Of a stretch of DNA of 64,000 nucleotides, positions 26,504-38,923 are shown in pieces. Made by a program: the position numbers and the translations under genes. The notes beneath the pieces were generated by a model. It had not been told where the DNA came from and did not search any database. It saw nothing but the letters and a program-made list of their open reading frames with translations. The stretch comes from Rhizoctonia solani. Lineage: Eukaryota > Basidiomycota > Agaricomycetes > Cantharellales > Ceratobasidiaceae. Location: contig NC_057382.1 in NCBI RefSeq assembly GCF_016906535.1, positions 1,364,001 through 1,428,000 on the forward strand, in the 5' to 3' direction. How positions within the stretch are numbered: the stretch's first letter is position 1; every line of letters begins with the position of its first letter.

Positions 26504-28017
26504 TTAATCTATTGAGTTAGACCAGCAAAATGCAATTACTGTGTGTATATATGCATACAGGAATCTATTGACCAGTAGCTTTTCATACTCCACCGAGGCC
26601 ATGATGAATGGACCCACACCCTTGAGATCATTCTTACGCTTGTCAACAGAGATATAGTACTAAGAATCGCTCATATTAGCGGATTAATGAGCAAGTTGAG
26701 TCCGACTTACAGCATAATCACCGTTACCACTGAGACTACCGACAGATACTGTTCCCTCAAAGCCCAATGTACTACGTTGGGAGAGTTAGAGAACGTCTAG
26801 AATGATAACGGGGATCCAAGCTTACCCATTGGATTCTTCTATCACAAATTTGTCCACAATGTACTTGTACGCCTTCTCAGCAACCGGGAAGTACGTCGCC
26901 TTGTCCAAATATCCCAATCGAATACCCTTCAACAACGCATATACGAACATCGAACTTCCCGACGACTCGATATAGTTACCGCTCCTTCCAGGCTGAGACA
27001 TGACAAGCCACCATGCTCCGGAACTAGAGTCCGCGGACGTTTTCAACGCGGGTGCGAGGCGCTGCAGGTACGATAGAAGCGTAGTGTGCCCAGAGTTGGA
27101 TTTGGGGAACCATTCGAGAATGTCAACGAGAGACATTGCGTACCACCCTAGCGCACGGTTCCATACTTCGGGGGAGTGGCCCGTAGGAGCCGCAGCCCAT
27201 TTTGCTTTCAGAGAGGAATCGTAGCCGTGGTAGAGGAGACCGCTAGTACTGTTGCGTAAATGTTGCTCCGCAAGGGTGTATTGTTTTAGTATGTCAGACC
27301 TATAGGAAATGAGCTTGTAATAACATTGATACTCTAGAGGGTACGTACCAAGCAGTTGTATTTGTGGGATTGTACTTGGCGGTATAAGTAGCGTAGAAAT
27401 TGTCGGTCATGTAAATACCTTTTGTATGCGCGTTATTTTAGCATCACCCGAGTTGAGGGTGGGGTACTTACCATCGAGCCACTGTTGGTTCGGGTATGTA
27501 GATCGGTGCCAGAATGCGCCCTCTGGAGTTCGTGGTTGCGAGTTGATTTGAGAACGGAAGGTATCGACCGCAGTTTTGTATTTGGACTGTCCAGTCTTTT
27601 CGTAGACGTAAATCAATGATTCGCCTTGTCGAATGGGGTCCTGTATGCGATCGATTCATATCAACCGGCGAGTGCATTTATGAGGATAGCACGTACCAAC
27701 GAGTATAATGGAAAGTTATAGTTGGATATACCTCCAGATGAAGAAATCATCTTGTTTGTCTGGGTCGTGATATAATTGAGGTACTTGGCCGTCCCAGTTT
27801 TGTTGTGAATCATCTACTAATGATTGAGTAAAGACATAATTACGCTTTGTCATATCATGCTCACCTCGAAGCTCTTCTGGATCACACCTGTCTCGTAAGA
27901 TACACCAGATCCAGCGGCCTCACCACGGGAGATGACCGAATCAGCCATCCATGTTGAGTATGGAGTCGCAGCCAACGCTCCAAGAGGAGAAGCAAAGAAA
28001 AGGATTGAACGGCGCAT
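26504..28017 (-). CDS. Secreted GH105-type unsaturated rhamnogalacturonyl/glucuronyl hydrolase
   Basis: Glycoside hydrolase of the YteR/GH105 (GH88-related) type, which removes unsaturated uronic acid residues left by pectate or rhamnogalacturonan lyases. The ATG at 28015-28017 opens MRRSILFFASPLGALAATPY, a secretion signal. The (alpha/alpha)6-barrel sequence follows over several exons, with SYETGVIQKSFEVSM, DPIRQGESLIYVYEKTGQSK, FWHRSTYPNQQWLDGIYM (the WLDG-type catalytic-region motif), VWNRALGWYAMSLVDILEWF and GSSMFVYALLKGIRLGYL, ending near SVEYEKLLVNRF. The stop read here is at 26504-26506; an unseen last intron could move it slightly. Divergent from the first Zn2Cys6 regulator. Exact substrate specificity is not determinable. 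Confidence 0.88.
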
Positions 28018-28070
28018 GGCAATGATCGAGACGAGAACAAGAATACTGAATCTAATAGCGCACAACTAGC

Positions 28071-28079
28071 GTATAAATA
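28071..28079 (-). promoter_or_regulatory. TATA-like element of the GH105 gene
   Basis: On the minus strand the sequence reads TATTTATAC about 55 bp ahead of the GH105 ATG at 28017. Confidence 0.45.
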
Positions 28080-29149
28080 GGCACCACGCGGGTAACGGCC
28101 CGCCCGGTCACCCACGTAGCAATTCTTGGCGAGCATCCAAATATGACGAATGAGCTTCTCGCTGGCCATGCATGGATTCCGCATCCAACGTGACCTACAA
28201 CTATAACCTTCGCTCATAATCATAACTGGTGACAACGAGAAGATGCACCAAATTGCCATTGCCAATAGTGCCAAGCGGTCCGGGGTTACAAGTACCAGCT
28301 TAGATAATTCTTTTGTCGATGCGGTAACACGGATATGCATGCATCTGACATCATAGCGCAGCTGCATGATTAAAAGTGACTACCATACTCGAGGAAACAG
28401 AAATGCCATCAGGATCAACAGCGCAGGTAGGCTCCCTTTATGCATGTCTTGGCGAACTGTAGAAGATATTTTTAAATAGGATCCCAACTGGAAGGGAAGG
28501 GAACAAGGAGAAGAAGCGAGATATGCCAAAGCCAAGGTATTTTGATAAATACAATCTGAGATAAGTGGTCAAGAATTAACACATGGTTGCTAAAGGAGCA
28601 AGAACAGCTAGCTGCACTTCGGGATAAATTAGCCAGTAAAGACCAAGGCAACAAGGCAAAAACAGGCGATCTTGGAATTGAGGGCGGTTTTGGAGGACAA
28701 GAGTCGTTGGAGGATCGCTATGCAACCACAAGTGGCGACCACTGAGCCCGGCATTAGCAATACTGTAGCTGGATAGATGTGGCATATCATTCGAATTTGA
28801 CTCTTACAAATAGTGCTTTGATTTCTGACTGGAAATCGACTGTTACTGCGGAGCCCCGTAGTCGGCTATATTGTTCTTCCAATTTAGACAAGCCAATCAA
28901 TAAATTCCGAAGCTCGAGGGGAAACGAGCCCGAGGCGCGACTCGAAGTTAGTTTGATGCTGTATGCTTTGAGATTGTTGTACCTCCAGACCTGCCCTTTT
29001 CGCTTTTGCGCGCTTATTTTATCTAAGGGACCCAGTCCTGACTACCACACCCCACTTTGTGTCAAACTGTACTTAAACATTCATCAGCTCACATAGTATA
29101 CATATAAAAGCCTATTTTAATACCGGGGTATCATTGGATAACTATCGCT
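28080..29149. other. Divergent intergenic region between GH105 and regulator genes
   Basis: About 1.1 kb shared upstream by the minus-strand hydrolase and the plus-strand Zn2Cys6 gene. Short frames inside show no motif. It is the natural place for common control sites. Confidence 0.5.
29103..29110 (+). promoter_or_regulatory. TATA box
   Basis: TATAAAAG about 47 bp ahead of the ATG at 29150, matching a good TATA consensus. Confidence 0.5.
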
Positions 29150-31773
29150 ATGGCACCTACCACCGTACCCGCACCAGCCAAATCGGGTGGTCAAAAAGTG
29201 TCTTTGGCATGCGATTTCTGCAGAGCTCGCAAGCGAAAGGTATCCGAACTAAATGATTCATCTACAGATTTTGAATTGACGCGTTTATCCTCCTTGTAGT
29301 GTGATGGGGTACGTCCAGTCTGTGGGCACTGCCGGTTGACCAAAAATACCTGCACATTCAATGTACATGCGGACAAGAGAAAGTAAGATCATCCAATCGA
29401 TCGATACATTAATTAGACTAACATCTGTCACTTAGGCCGCCCTCGAAAACCTATGTATCAGCCTTGGAAGCCCGTGTTAGGACACTCGAAGCGTTGCTTC
29501 AGGCATCGGCCTTGGAGATCCCACCAGCTGACTTTGAGATCCACCACACAGCAGAGAACGAACCCGAACTCTCTGTTCGACCCGATCCTGCTAATCCTCG
29601 GCCCGTAAAGCCACTCGACCCACGCGCCGATCTTGAACGTTTACCGGAAGAAAGCGGCGCGACCGCGGCTGCGCTTGCAGATATCGGCAAGCTTCGTCTC
29701 GAAGTCGAAAAGACCGAAGGTGAAGCAAATACTGGCGAAGCTACCAATTTCACGTATTTCGGCGCGACATCAAGTCGATTCCTGTCGAGTATTGGTGACA
29801 TTCAGGCTGGTGATCCAACAGATGCACTCCCACGAGACCAAGGCTACACAAAATGCTACCCAGATAGCAATGACGAAATGACATTCAAAACATATTGGGA
29901 GTGGCAGCGTATTCATTTCCCGATCGTCGATCCCGAGACATTTTACGCCGATTACAACGCCGGGAAGCGCAATTCTGAGTTTGTGTCTCCAATGCTGTTG
30001 GATATCATCTATGCCGTCGGAGAGAATTTTGGACCTACGAGAAGCATCGAGCGCAGTCAGACGTATTTGAAGCGCGCAGAAGCAGCAATTATGATCGAGA
30101 TTGGGACGCCGAGAATTGCAACGATTCAGTCCATCGTTATGATGTCCATGTTCCAGATGGGTAATGGTAAGATCCCGGTTGCGTGGATTCTAAATGGTAT
30201 GTCTCCAGATGGTCATCAGACCTTTCAATGACTCACGAATCATGCCAGGAATGTCTGTGGCATTGTCAACTCGCCTCGGATTGCACATCGACTCTTCTGG
30301 GCTTGTAGCACAAAGAGTCATGTCACAAGTTACCCACCAGGCCCGAAAGGACTCATTTTGGGCTGTCTTTGTTGTCGACAGGTACGACACAACGTGAGTG
30401 ATTGAGAATGATCCATTGATGATTCTACATCAAGATTGCACTCTACAATTATGGGAGTCCATCCATTGCATAGCCGGCGCTCGATCTCGACCCACCGTCC
30501 AGCCGATCCTAACCGCAGTCCATTCTTACCACCCAATATCGAATTAGCAGGAGTTGCTCCAGCTCCATCTACGACTCCCAAAACACAGGAACTTCCGGCT
30601 GCATGCTGGAACACACTACGCGATTTGATCGATATTGTTGACTATATGCTGGGGGATATGTGAGTAGTATTTTTAGCCTGCATGAGGTTCGCGCTGAAAC
30701 TTTGATATAGCTACTCGTTCGATGCCCCTAAGCGCACTGCAGCACAAGATTATGATTTAGTGACGAAAAATATGCTCACGATCCAAGCATATATTGATGA
30801 CATGCCAAGCCCGTTACGCGTCACGGCCGCACTTCGGGGCAAGAACCTTGTCTCGCCTTCTTACAGTAAGTGCCACCTCTCATCTGTCTATATGCATCTA
30901 AATAGTTATTTGGGTAGCGTATACGTCAATTTGTTCATCCTCTTGCTTAATCGTCCGTTCGTCGGCCCACGGCCGCCAACAAACGCAAACGAATCTGAAC
31001 AACAACTTGAACGACGATGCCGATCACTCGCATTCGCCCACTGCCGCAAATCTGCTCTCCGAATCATGGAACTGATCCGACATCTTCCACGTGCATCGCC
31101 GTGCTTTACGACGCCCTATTTTATCTTCTCCGCGTCAACTGTGTTATTGCTATCTCCTAACGATACACAAGCACTCCGTGGCGTTCAAGTCGGCTTGAAA
31201 TGTCTTGAGGATCTTGAAGCTGATAAATATTGGGTTGATGCGGTGGTGGATGCTCGTGCAAGGATATTAGCACTCGCCCAGCGATGGGGTGCTACCCTCT
31301 TGTTCGAGAATCTTGGAGCACCAAGTTCAAGTGCTACGCCCGACGTTAGTTCCCCGGATACAAGCGCGAGGGATCCGACTCCTCCTAGACCACCACTCGA
31401 GCCTGAACTTTCTGGTTCCGATCCCAACTTTTTGGAGCCTGGACCAATATCATCCATCGATACGAACTTGCACTACAACCCCCCAACTTCGTGGGGCGGT
31501 GCGACCTTCTCATCTACAGATCCGACACTCTTTGCGGAACGGGTCGTCGAGTTGGATGCAATGTATATAGACTCGCTCCCCGAGGCCGCGGAGATCATTC
31601 CATGGGCAGGAGCGGTCGAGCCTTCGTGGGGTACGATGGGCACGCACAATTCCCCCGAGTACACGATGCCTGGATGGGAGTTTACGATGACCACTGGGAT
31701 TACAGCAGGGAATGGCCAGGGATATATGCCCTACCAGCACCCCTACGGGACCGATTGGGTCGGAGCACAATAA
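29150..31773 (+). CDS. Zn2Cys6 transcription factor with fungal-specific middle domain (copy 1)
   Basis: Nuclear DNA-binding regulator. The ATG at 29150 opens MAPTTVPAPAKSGGQKVSLA, leading into the zinc cluster CDFCRARKRKCDGVRPVCGH with CRLTKNTC (CX2CX6CX5CX2CX6C), split by an intron before the third cysteine; a second intron follows DKRK. A leucine-rich linker (VSALEARVRTLEALLQASAL) may dimerise. The middle homology region (about 29870-30660) shows TYWEWQRIHFPIVDPETFYA, SPMLLDIIYAVGENFGP and GMSVALSTRLGLHID, the last being diagnostic of Fungal_trans. The C-terminal part holds CRKSALRIMELIRHLPR and an acidic/aromatic tail ending at 31773. All joins keep frame when intron phases match copy 2. 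It resembles NirA/xylanase-regulator-like fungal factors; the target is unknown. Confidence 0.9.
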
Positions 31774-32460
31774 ATGAAAGAATACGTCATTTTGTTCAAG
31801 CTGTCAGTGTATTATCTAGCTTTTGGTTATTTTCTTGGTGTGACAGTATCGATGTGTTTCGTCTATAATTGTATGCGCTTAGCTGATTGGTATCTGTGGA
31901 GATGTAATTCTGGACCTTCGCGCACAAGGATCATGGGTTGGTCTGGAGTGCTAGGGAAAGATGGACAAGCGCTCCGCATACATCTCAGACTGAAGAGGCG
32001 ACGGTGCCGCGATAAGAGCGTTCGTCATGCTACTGTCCTGGATCGACAGGGTGGTTGTGCAACTCTCCACGGGCAGCTCCCCTGTCATCAGGGGCTTTCG
32101 ACGCCGAGTGAGATGAGGCCGCTGTGGCATGCGGCGTGTTGCATGTTTCATGAACTACTAACTATAGGTGGACGTAAGAGGAAATAGTGCAGGGCGCTTC
32201 TTTGGAGGCTGGAAATTAGAGCAGGGACAAACAAATGTAACGTATATGAGTGGTATTCTTAGCGTCTGCACCTCCCATCTTATGCTCCAGGATTGATTGA
32301 TCATTTTGGTGGACTGCACGGTACTCCGCCGCGTACGTGATTGATCCTTGGCTTTGACACTTCGCTAAATATAGGCGAGTGTAGAGTACAAATCATTCTG
32401 ACACAACACCGGATAGTTGAACTTAAAACCTTCTCCTAACCAAGACGTTGCTACCCCCCG
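31774..32460. other. Intergenic spacer between the two regulator copies
   Basis: About 0.7 kb holding the 3' end of copy 1 and the promoter of copy 2. A frame at 31774-32187 (+) has no recognisable motif and is probably untranslated sequence. Confidence 0.4.
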
Positions 32461-35114
32461 ATGCCAGCGTCCAGTCGAAGTGCGGGCCTCAAAGTGTCCC
32501 TGGCGTGCGACTCATGTCGTTCCCGAAAGCGTAAGGTAGGCTTATCTATCTGTCTCCACATTATCATTACACCTCCACTTGGATCGAATTGGTAATGGTT
32601 TTTTGACGTTTTAGTGCGACGGGGTACGACCGATATGTGGCCAATGCAGAGCAAACAACCATACGTGTGCCTTTAATGTGCATGTGGATAAGCGCAAGTA
32701 AGCCGTTCGGGTCATGACACCATGTGGCCGAACCTAAGCCAACTATTTATAGGCCACCCTCGAAGTCCTATGTACTTGCACTCGAAGCCCGGATCAAGAC
32801 TCTTGAGGCTCGGGGACAAGTCCTAGAGCAGCTTTTGCGCGATGCGTCTATCAGCGTGCCATCCCCCGAGTCCGATGGAATCGATTTGTCTGTGTTTTTA
32901 GAGGCCAGCCAGCGCTCGAGTGCCGAGCCCGACGATCCTGACGAAGGCCTACCAGAGGACAGCGGAGCCTCTGTCGCTGCTCTCCTCGATATCGGCAAAC
33001 TTAGGCTCGAAGTTGCGCCCTCGAATTCGGAAGCAACGAACAGTACACCTACCACGTTTACATACTTCGGCCCGCAGTCAAGTCGGTTTTTGTCCGGCGT
33101 GGATTCACCGAATGTCGACGCAGGGAAAAAACGAGACCCATCTTATGGCACGACTCCCTCGTACACTTGGTTCCCGTTTTGTTCTCCAGAGGAAGAGCGA
33201 GCGTTGCTTTCGACTTTTTGGGCGTGGCAACGGATTCATTTCCCAATCGTCCTCCCCGATCCATTCCTCACGGCCTACAATGCCCGCGACTTCAATTGTG
33301 AACTCGTTACGCCCATGTTACTCGACATGATCTTTGCCATCGGCTCGTATTTTGGTCCTGGCAAGGAAGGTGGGGATGGAGCTCAGGGAGAGCGGTTTTT
33401 CATGCGTGCCGAATTGAGAATCATCGAAGAGATCAATAATCCTCGGGTTGCGACTGTGCAGGCTTTGCTGCTCATGGCTGTTTTCCAGATGGGACATGCC
33501 AAGACGCCTGTTGCCTGGACTCTTAACGGTATGTGCCACCCTTCCTCCCTCGATCTTTTCTATTTTGCGTTATTGATGAGTGATACTAGGAATGGCTGTG
33601 GCTCTTTCGACCAGGCTCGGACTGCATATTGATACATCGTCGTTGGTCGTTAGCGGAACAATGCCTAAAGATGTTTATGCCTCTAGGAATACCACATTTT
33701 GGGCAGTCTTTACGCTCGATCGGTACGACGGGTTCTCTCTGTTTCATTTTTCGGTTTCTAACAGTTGGTCATCTCCTCAGAATATTCTCAACCAACATGG
33801 GTCTCCATCCGTTACTATCCCGTCGCTCAATCTCTACCCCTAAACTTCGCCAATGGATCGCGGAATCCAAGTCGTCGGCGGTTGAAAACGCTGAAATCCC
33901 AGACGCTGTATGGGTAATGCTTTCTGAATTTATGGACTTGGCCGAAACCATGTTTGCTGAAGTGTGAGTTTATATTTTGTGCACTTTTACTCGCGGAATG
34001 ATTAATGAACCTTGGGACAGATATGCATTTGATGCACCGAAACGCACGGCGGTCCAAGACTGTGATCTGATTACCAAAAACATGCTCACGATCCAGGCGT
34101 TTGTCGATGATTTTCCACGTCCGTTACGCTCGGCAAGTGCAATGCGTGGGACGGAGCCTTGTTTAGTCTTCTTGCAGTACGTTCATATTCATCACTCGAA
34201 TTGTTCTGGGGCTGAGTTTTGCGCAGTGTCCGAGTATGCCTATACATAATTCTACTCTGCCGTCCATTTGTCGGACCACGCCGATATAGTCCACCAGCAG
34301 GGTCAAATATGCCTCTTAGCCAGCAGACATAGCAGCCGAACGACGCTGCAGATCGCTTGCGTTTGGACACTGCCGTACCGCCGCCTTGCGCACTATGGAT
34401 CTCCTGCGACACCTCCCTCCTCGTTCTCCATGCTTCACAACGCCATTCTTCATCTTTACCGCCTCGACGGTCTTGCTGCTCTCTCCGCGTGATAGCCATG
34501 CAATGCGTGCTGTCCGGACTGGGTTGACCTGCTTGGAAGGAATGGAGCGGGACGGGATGTGGGTCGAGAGTGTTGTGGATGCCAAGCAGCGCATCTGGGG
34601 ACTTGCGAGACGTTGGGAGGTTACTGGGCTCTCGGATGGTGGGGCGTGGCACCATGTTACTCCTCACCCGCACCCGCCCCCTCACCCTCATCCCCACTCT
34701 CATTCTCATTCTCATTCCAACTCGCCCTTGCACTCGGACTCACGTTGTCAATCCCGGTCCCAATCCCAATCTCTCACCCACTCGAGTGTGGCCTCCCCAA
34801 CCCATTCCCAACCGCAAGAAAAGGAGCAAAAGGCCCACGGGCGAGCGGATAGCAGCGAACCGCACGGAAGCCCGCAGTCCCCGTTCGACTATACATCCAA
34901 TCTCGTGACCAACTCCAACTCGCCCAGCAGCTTTGACCAATACTACATCGACTCGATGCCCGAGCAAAATGTTGCTATTCCGTGGGCGGCGGGGCCGGTT
35001 GAGCCTGCGCTGTGGTTGATGGGCACGAACAACGGCGGCTCGTCGTTCCAGAGTTCGTGGGACTATTTGTTGAGCAATCCGAGTGTGCCACAGAGCGAGA
35101 CGCATCGAGTTTGA
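32461..35114 (+). CDS. Zn2Cys6 transcription factor, tandem paralogue (copy 2)
   Basis: Close paralogue of the preceding regulator, with the same intron positions in and after the zinc cluster CDSCRSRKRKCDGVRPICGQ plus CRANNHTC. It shares WAWQRIHFPIVLPDPFLTAY, GMAVALSTRLGLHIDTSSLV, STNMGLHPLLSRRSIST and YAFDAPKRTAVQDCDLITKN. The start is the ATG at 32461 (MPASSRSAGLKVSLACDSCR). It differs from copy 1 by a His/Pro/Ser-rich insert (about 34660-34760; HPHPPPHPHPHSHSHSHS) and a longer Ser-rich tail, ending VPQSETHRV at 35112-35114. One frame break near 34329 (a TAG in the literal frame) is resolved by one base, since ERRCRSLAFGHCRTAALRTM matches copy 1 in the next frame. Recent divergence after tandem duplication is the simplest reading. 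Confidence 0.88.
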
Positions 35115-35623
35115 GCCCCGAAGAAGCTGAGGCGTTGATGGCTGAGCTTAGGAAGGGAACACTGGGCCAGAACGGGTCGTAATGAATAAACTGAGGGGGG
35201 GGGTGGTTACTGTTTTGCTTTCTTTTTTTTGTGTTTTATTTCGGGTGTGATGCATGCGATGTAATGTACATGTTATTTTTTTTGTATGAATGCTATATAG
35301 TAAATTGTGTTTTGCATCATCGAGTTTTTGGGTGTGGAATGGTCTGATTGGGAGTTCACGATGGTGTGTATGTTGATTGTTGTGTCCCGAATTGGAAACC
35401 GGTTGGTGATTGGATGACGGCGGGCGGCAGAGTGACTGCACAGCCGCCACGTCCGGCGAGAGTGCGACTGGCAACACTCACCGCTCATCAATCGTTCTCG
35501 AGCGCTCGCATCGTATTTTCCTGACGAACATTCACGCTTGTACTATCAAGTTGAAGGTAGATTTATTGATAGGATAATAATCGTTGGGGTGAGAGGGCGG
35601 TGCTGTGGTGCGTGTTGCACATC
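35115..35623. other. Intergenic spacer
   Basis: About 0.5 kb between regulator copy 2 and SPT7, with T- and G-rich runs near 35195-35280. No gene is seen. Confidence 0.4.
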
Positions 35624-38600
35624 ATGAAGGCAAGTTCTCCTCTTTGCAAGCTCCTATATTCTGATGATTATAGTGGTATATATAGCACCTTTTGCATGCC
35701 CTCGAGTCTCGGCGCCACAAGTTGACCGTGTCAGATGCGGACTTGGACCAGTTGTTGTCCGAGGTGAAGGATGCGCGCGTGAGTAACCGCCCCGCTCCTC
35801 GCTTTCCAACTCCTTCAGCTCATGGCCCCTATTCATAGGATGTCAAGGGCCCCGAGCAATTCACAGATTCCCTGGACAAGGTCTTACAGGACTTGAAATC
35901 ACTAGTACGGCTTCCTATCACGCAACTCTCATTAATACACCTTTTCACCTTTTGTTCTTCTTTAGCCTGAAGCCCATGCGTTTTTGAAGCCCGTGACAAG
36001 GGCGGATGCGCCGGATTATCATCTAGGTCAGTTTCGGGTAATGTCTTTATTATCGTATGGTACTGACAAGTCATTTACAGTGATCAAACATCCTATGGAT
36101 TTGGCCACGATGAGCAAGAAAGTGCGCACAAAGCAGTACCGCAACAAGGCCGAGTTTATAGCCGACTTGAACTTGATTTGGGACAATTGTCTGAGTTACA
36201 ATGCGCATCCCGTATGTGTCACCCGTCTCCTCTCGCTTTCCTCGTTTGACTGACAAAACGGCCAAGACGCACCCTCTTCGGCGCTGTGCCAATACTCTCC
36301 GAAAACGAACGTCTATTCTCTCTGAAATTATACAAGACCCAGCAGACCGCTCGGCCCCACTCACACTTCGCAGAATCCCCCAGTTGCGCAGACGATCACT
36401 CGTGGATGATTCGGATGACGAGTATAATAGCTCATCCGGTACAAAACCAACTACTAAATCAAGGGCGCTGAACGGGGTTATAAATGGGGTCGACAAATCT
36501 ACGAATGGGAATGGGGTTGTTAGTCGATGTGAGTTTGAAACAGGCGTGCTTGAACAACTCGGTGCTGATTTCGACTTGGAGCAGTGAGTTCTACCCCGAG
36601 AGTGATACTCCGATTCGTCCAGCTGCTCAAAAGTCCAGAGGAAGTGTGCGTTTACCTTTCACAAACTTATCTTCTGGCCTTGACTGATGAGCCTTGCAGC
36701 GCCGTCCGCTACCTGAGGAATCCTTTTCGGAGCGAAGCGCTATAACTCGTACCCAGGAGTCCATGTCCCAATTCACCTCGCTCGACAAGGAGCTTGCACG
36801 TCTGGAGCTCCAGACTGCCGGCGCTGGTCCATCGCGGATAAAGGAGGACTTTATGAGCGAAGAGCTAAATCGACGACTAAGGAATCAGTTGAGACAACTT
36901 CGTGTAAACGACGAGGACGTGCAGCGCTTGGATGAATGGAGGGATGTGGACGACGGTAAAGTTGGTGGCGGTGGCGGGAAGCGCAAGCGGTACGTTTTAC
37001 ATCTCGCTCTTACCCTCCGTGTACGCTAATAGGCCTTTCCCGTGTGTGTGTGGAACAGCGTTGTCATAACCTCTTCGGACGAAGAGGAAGACGAAGCGCC
37101 ACGCCGAACCAAATTCTCCACCACTGGCTTGCTGCCCCAGGACCAAGACGAGCACGAAACACACCATGATCTGTGGTGGGAAGCTGTGCGTACGAGCGGG
37201 ATGATCGGGAACGGCGTTATGCCAATGGCCCAACATGGGTTTCCGGACGTGAAGCCCGTTATCATGAAAAGGCGAAAGAAGCGGTTCGTCGAATCTCCCC
37301 CTCCCCCTGTAATCTCGATTCGCTAATCACCCAGTTGTGTCAGGCCAAAGGACACGGGGCTCAAATACGCGATTCATAAAAATATCACGACACTCCACAA
37401 CATTCGCCGAATGCATACCAAAATCTTGATCCTCAATGCCCTAGCGGAAGAAAACCAAAACGGGAACGAGGATATACCTCTCCCTCCAGACTCACCTACC
37501 ACCGAGCCGCCGATACTCTCGATTCCTGGGCTGACTCTTGCGGATGACTCGGGCGCAGAATGTCTGAGCCGGGTGTCGACAACTGTTTTGCAGCACGCTG
37601 GGTTTGAAGGTGCGCTTCTTTCTTTCTTTGGGTGGATCTGGGGAGTATGGACTGATTGGGTGGTATTAGGTAGCAGCCAAGGTGCTTTGAACGTTCTTCA
37701 ACACGTGGTTGCGGAATATCTCGAGAACCTTGGGCGGACGTTTAGATTCATGACTGATACTCTCGGAAAGACCATGACCAACGAGGTGCGATCGCTTACG
37801 GGCAACTTTTCGGACCTGATGCTGACGTCCGGATCGTAGCAAATCGTGTTGCATGCACTAGCCGAGCATGGGATATCTGAAGTCCAAGAGCTAGAACGAT
37901 ACATCAAAGATGATGTGGAACGATACGGAACTCGGCTTCAGGACTTGGAACGCAAACTTACGAATGCGTATGATGAACAGGTGATCGCCTTTTCTTGGCC
38001 TTTCTTCGCATTGCATATTCTGACTGGAAGGTTGCACATAGACACAGGCAGGTGCGATGGAAGATGACGAGCTGTTTGACGAAGAGAACGAGAATCTTGT
38101 CATGTGAGTTGTATTTCTTGCCACCCAAGCTCGACACTAACGGGACATACGTCCGTAGGGGTGGTTTCGCTGGTGAATTAGGGGAAGATTTCTTTGGTTT
38201 GCGTGAGCTTGGGCTGGAACAAGAGTTCGGCCTGACGTCGCTCTCGATTCCAAGAAAGTTATTGCGAACTAGGAGGAACAATGCGGCCAACTCCAAGTAC
38301 GTATCTTGCCTACACATCCCGTCGTATTTTTCACTTACCGGAAGTTCTTGCCTTGTAGTGCGGCTAAAGAACCTCAGTTACCTTATCCGCCACCACCACC
38401 TTTCCATCCGATCCATACCGCGAACCTCGAATCGCACATTGGACTCTTGCACCCCTTTTACGCGTCCAAAGCGCCTATCCCACCGCCTCCTGCTCCTGGT
38501 ACGGAAGGAGCCGCAGATCTACCGACGGGTGTCATGCTTCCCGACGACCCGGTCAACAGTCTCAAGGTCAAAATGGGTCCGCTTGGACAAATCATTCCCG

Positions 38601-38923
38601 TTGCGCCCAGTGCGAGCAAGAAGAAAGGCGGCGGCGGCGGCGGTGGTGGTGGTGGTGGTGGTGCGGGCGGTACAGCGGGTGGAGATGGGGGCGTCAAGCA
38701 GGAAGGAAGCGGATCGGGAGGCGCACCGTCCAAATCTCAGAAAAAGAAGGACAAAGACAAGAAGCCACCTCCACCCCCTTCAAACGATCCTCCGCTCACA
38801 ATGCCCAAGTTTGGCATCGGGACGGCCAAATCTCCGATTGTTCCCCCTGCACCCGCTCCTGAAGTGAGTACTATGATGCCTGATTTCAACCAATTCGTGA
38901 ATGGTGTGCATGCTGGAATATAA
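35624..38923 (+). CDS. SPT7: SAGA complex subunit SPT7 (bromodomain and histone-fold protein)
   Basis: Structural subunit of the SAGA transcription coactivator. The proposed start at 35624 gives [20 protein letters not shown] after removal of a GC-AG intron. The bromodomain (about residues 85-165) reads [40 protein letters not shown] and [13 protein letters not shown], keeping the acetyl-lysine-binding asparagine. The histone-fold region (Bromo_TP type) is encoded around 37520-37930 ([56 protein letters not shown]). Further on is the SPT7-typical [20 protein letters not shown], then Pro-, Gly- and Lys-rich low complexity, with stop at 38921-38923. Many introns are present; some central joins (36590-37100) are approximate. 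It is convergent with NRD1. Confidence 0.88.
35630..35685 (+). other. Probable GC-AG intron in SPT7
   Basis: Donor GCAAGT directly after ATG AAG and acceptor TATATAG. Removing it joins MK to [20 protein letters not shown] in frame; the unspliced frame meets a stop. No GT donor nearby gives the same product. Confidence 0.55.
38628..38673 (+). repeat. GGC/GGT triplet repeat (polyglycine)
   Basis: A run of GGC and then GGT codons giving about thirteen to fifteen glycines within SPT7, between a Lys-rich stretch and [15 protein letters not shown]. Likely length-variable. Confidence 0.85.

Noticed and set aside
28018..28065. Upstream extension of the GH105 gene to 28065
   Set aside because: The codon at 28063-28065 on the minus strand is TTG, not ATG; the ATG at 28017 directly opens a good signal peptide at a sensible distance from the TATA element.
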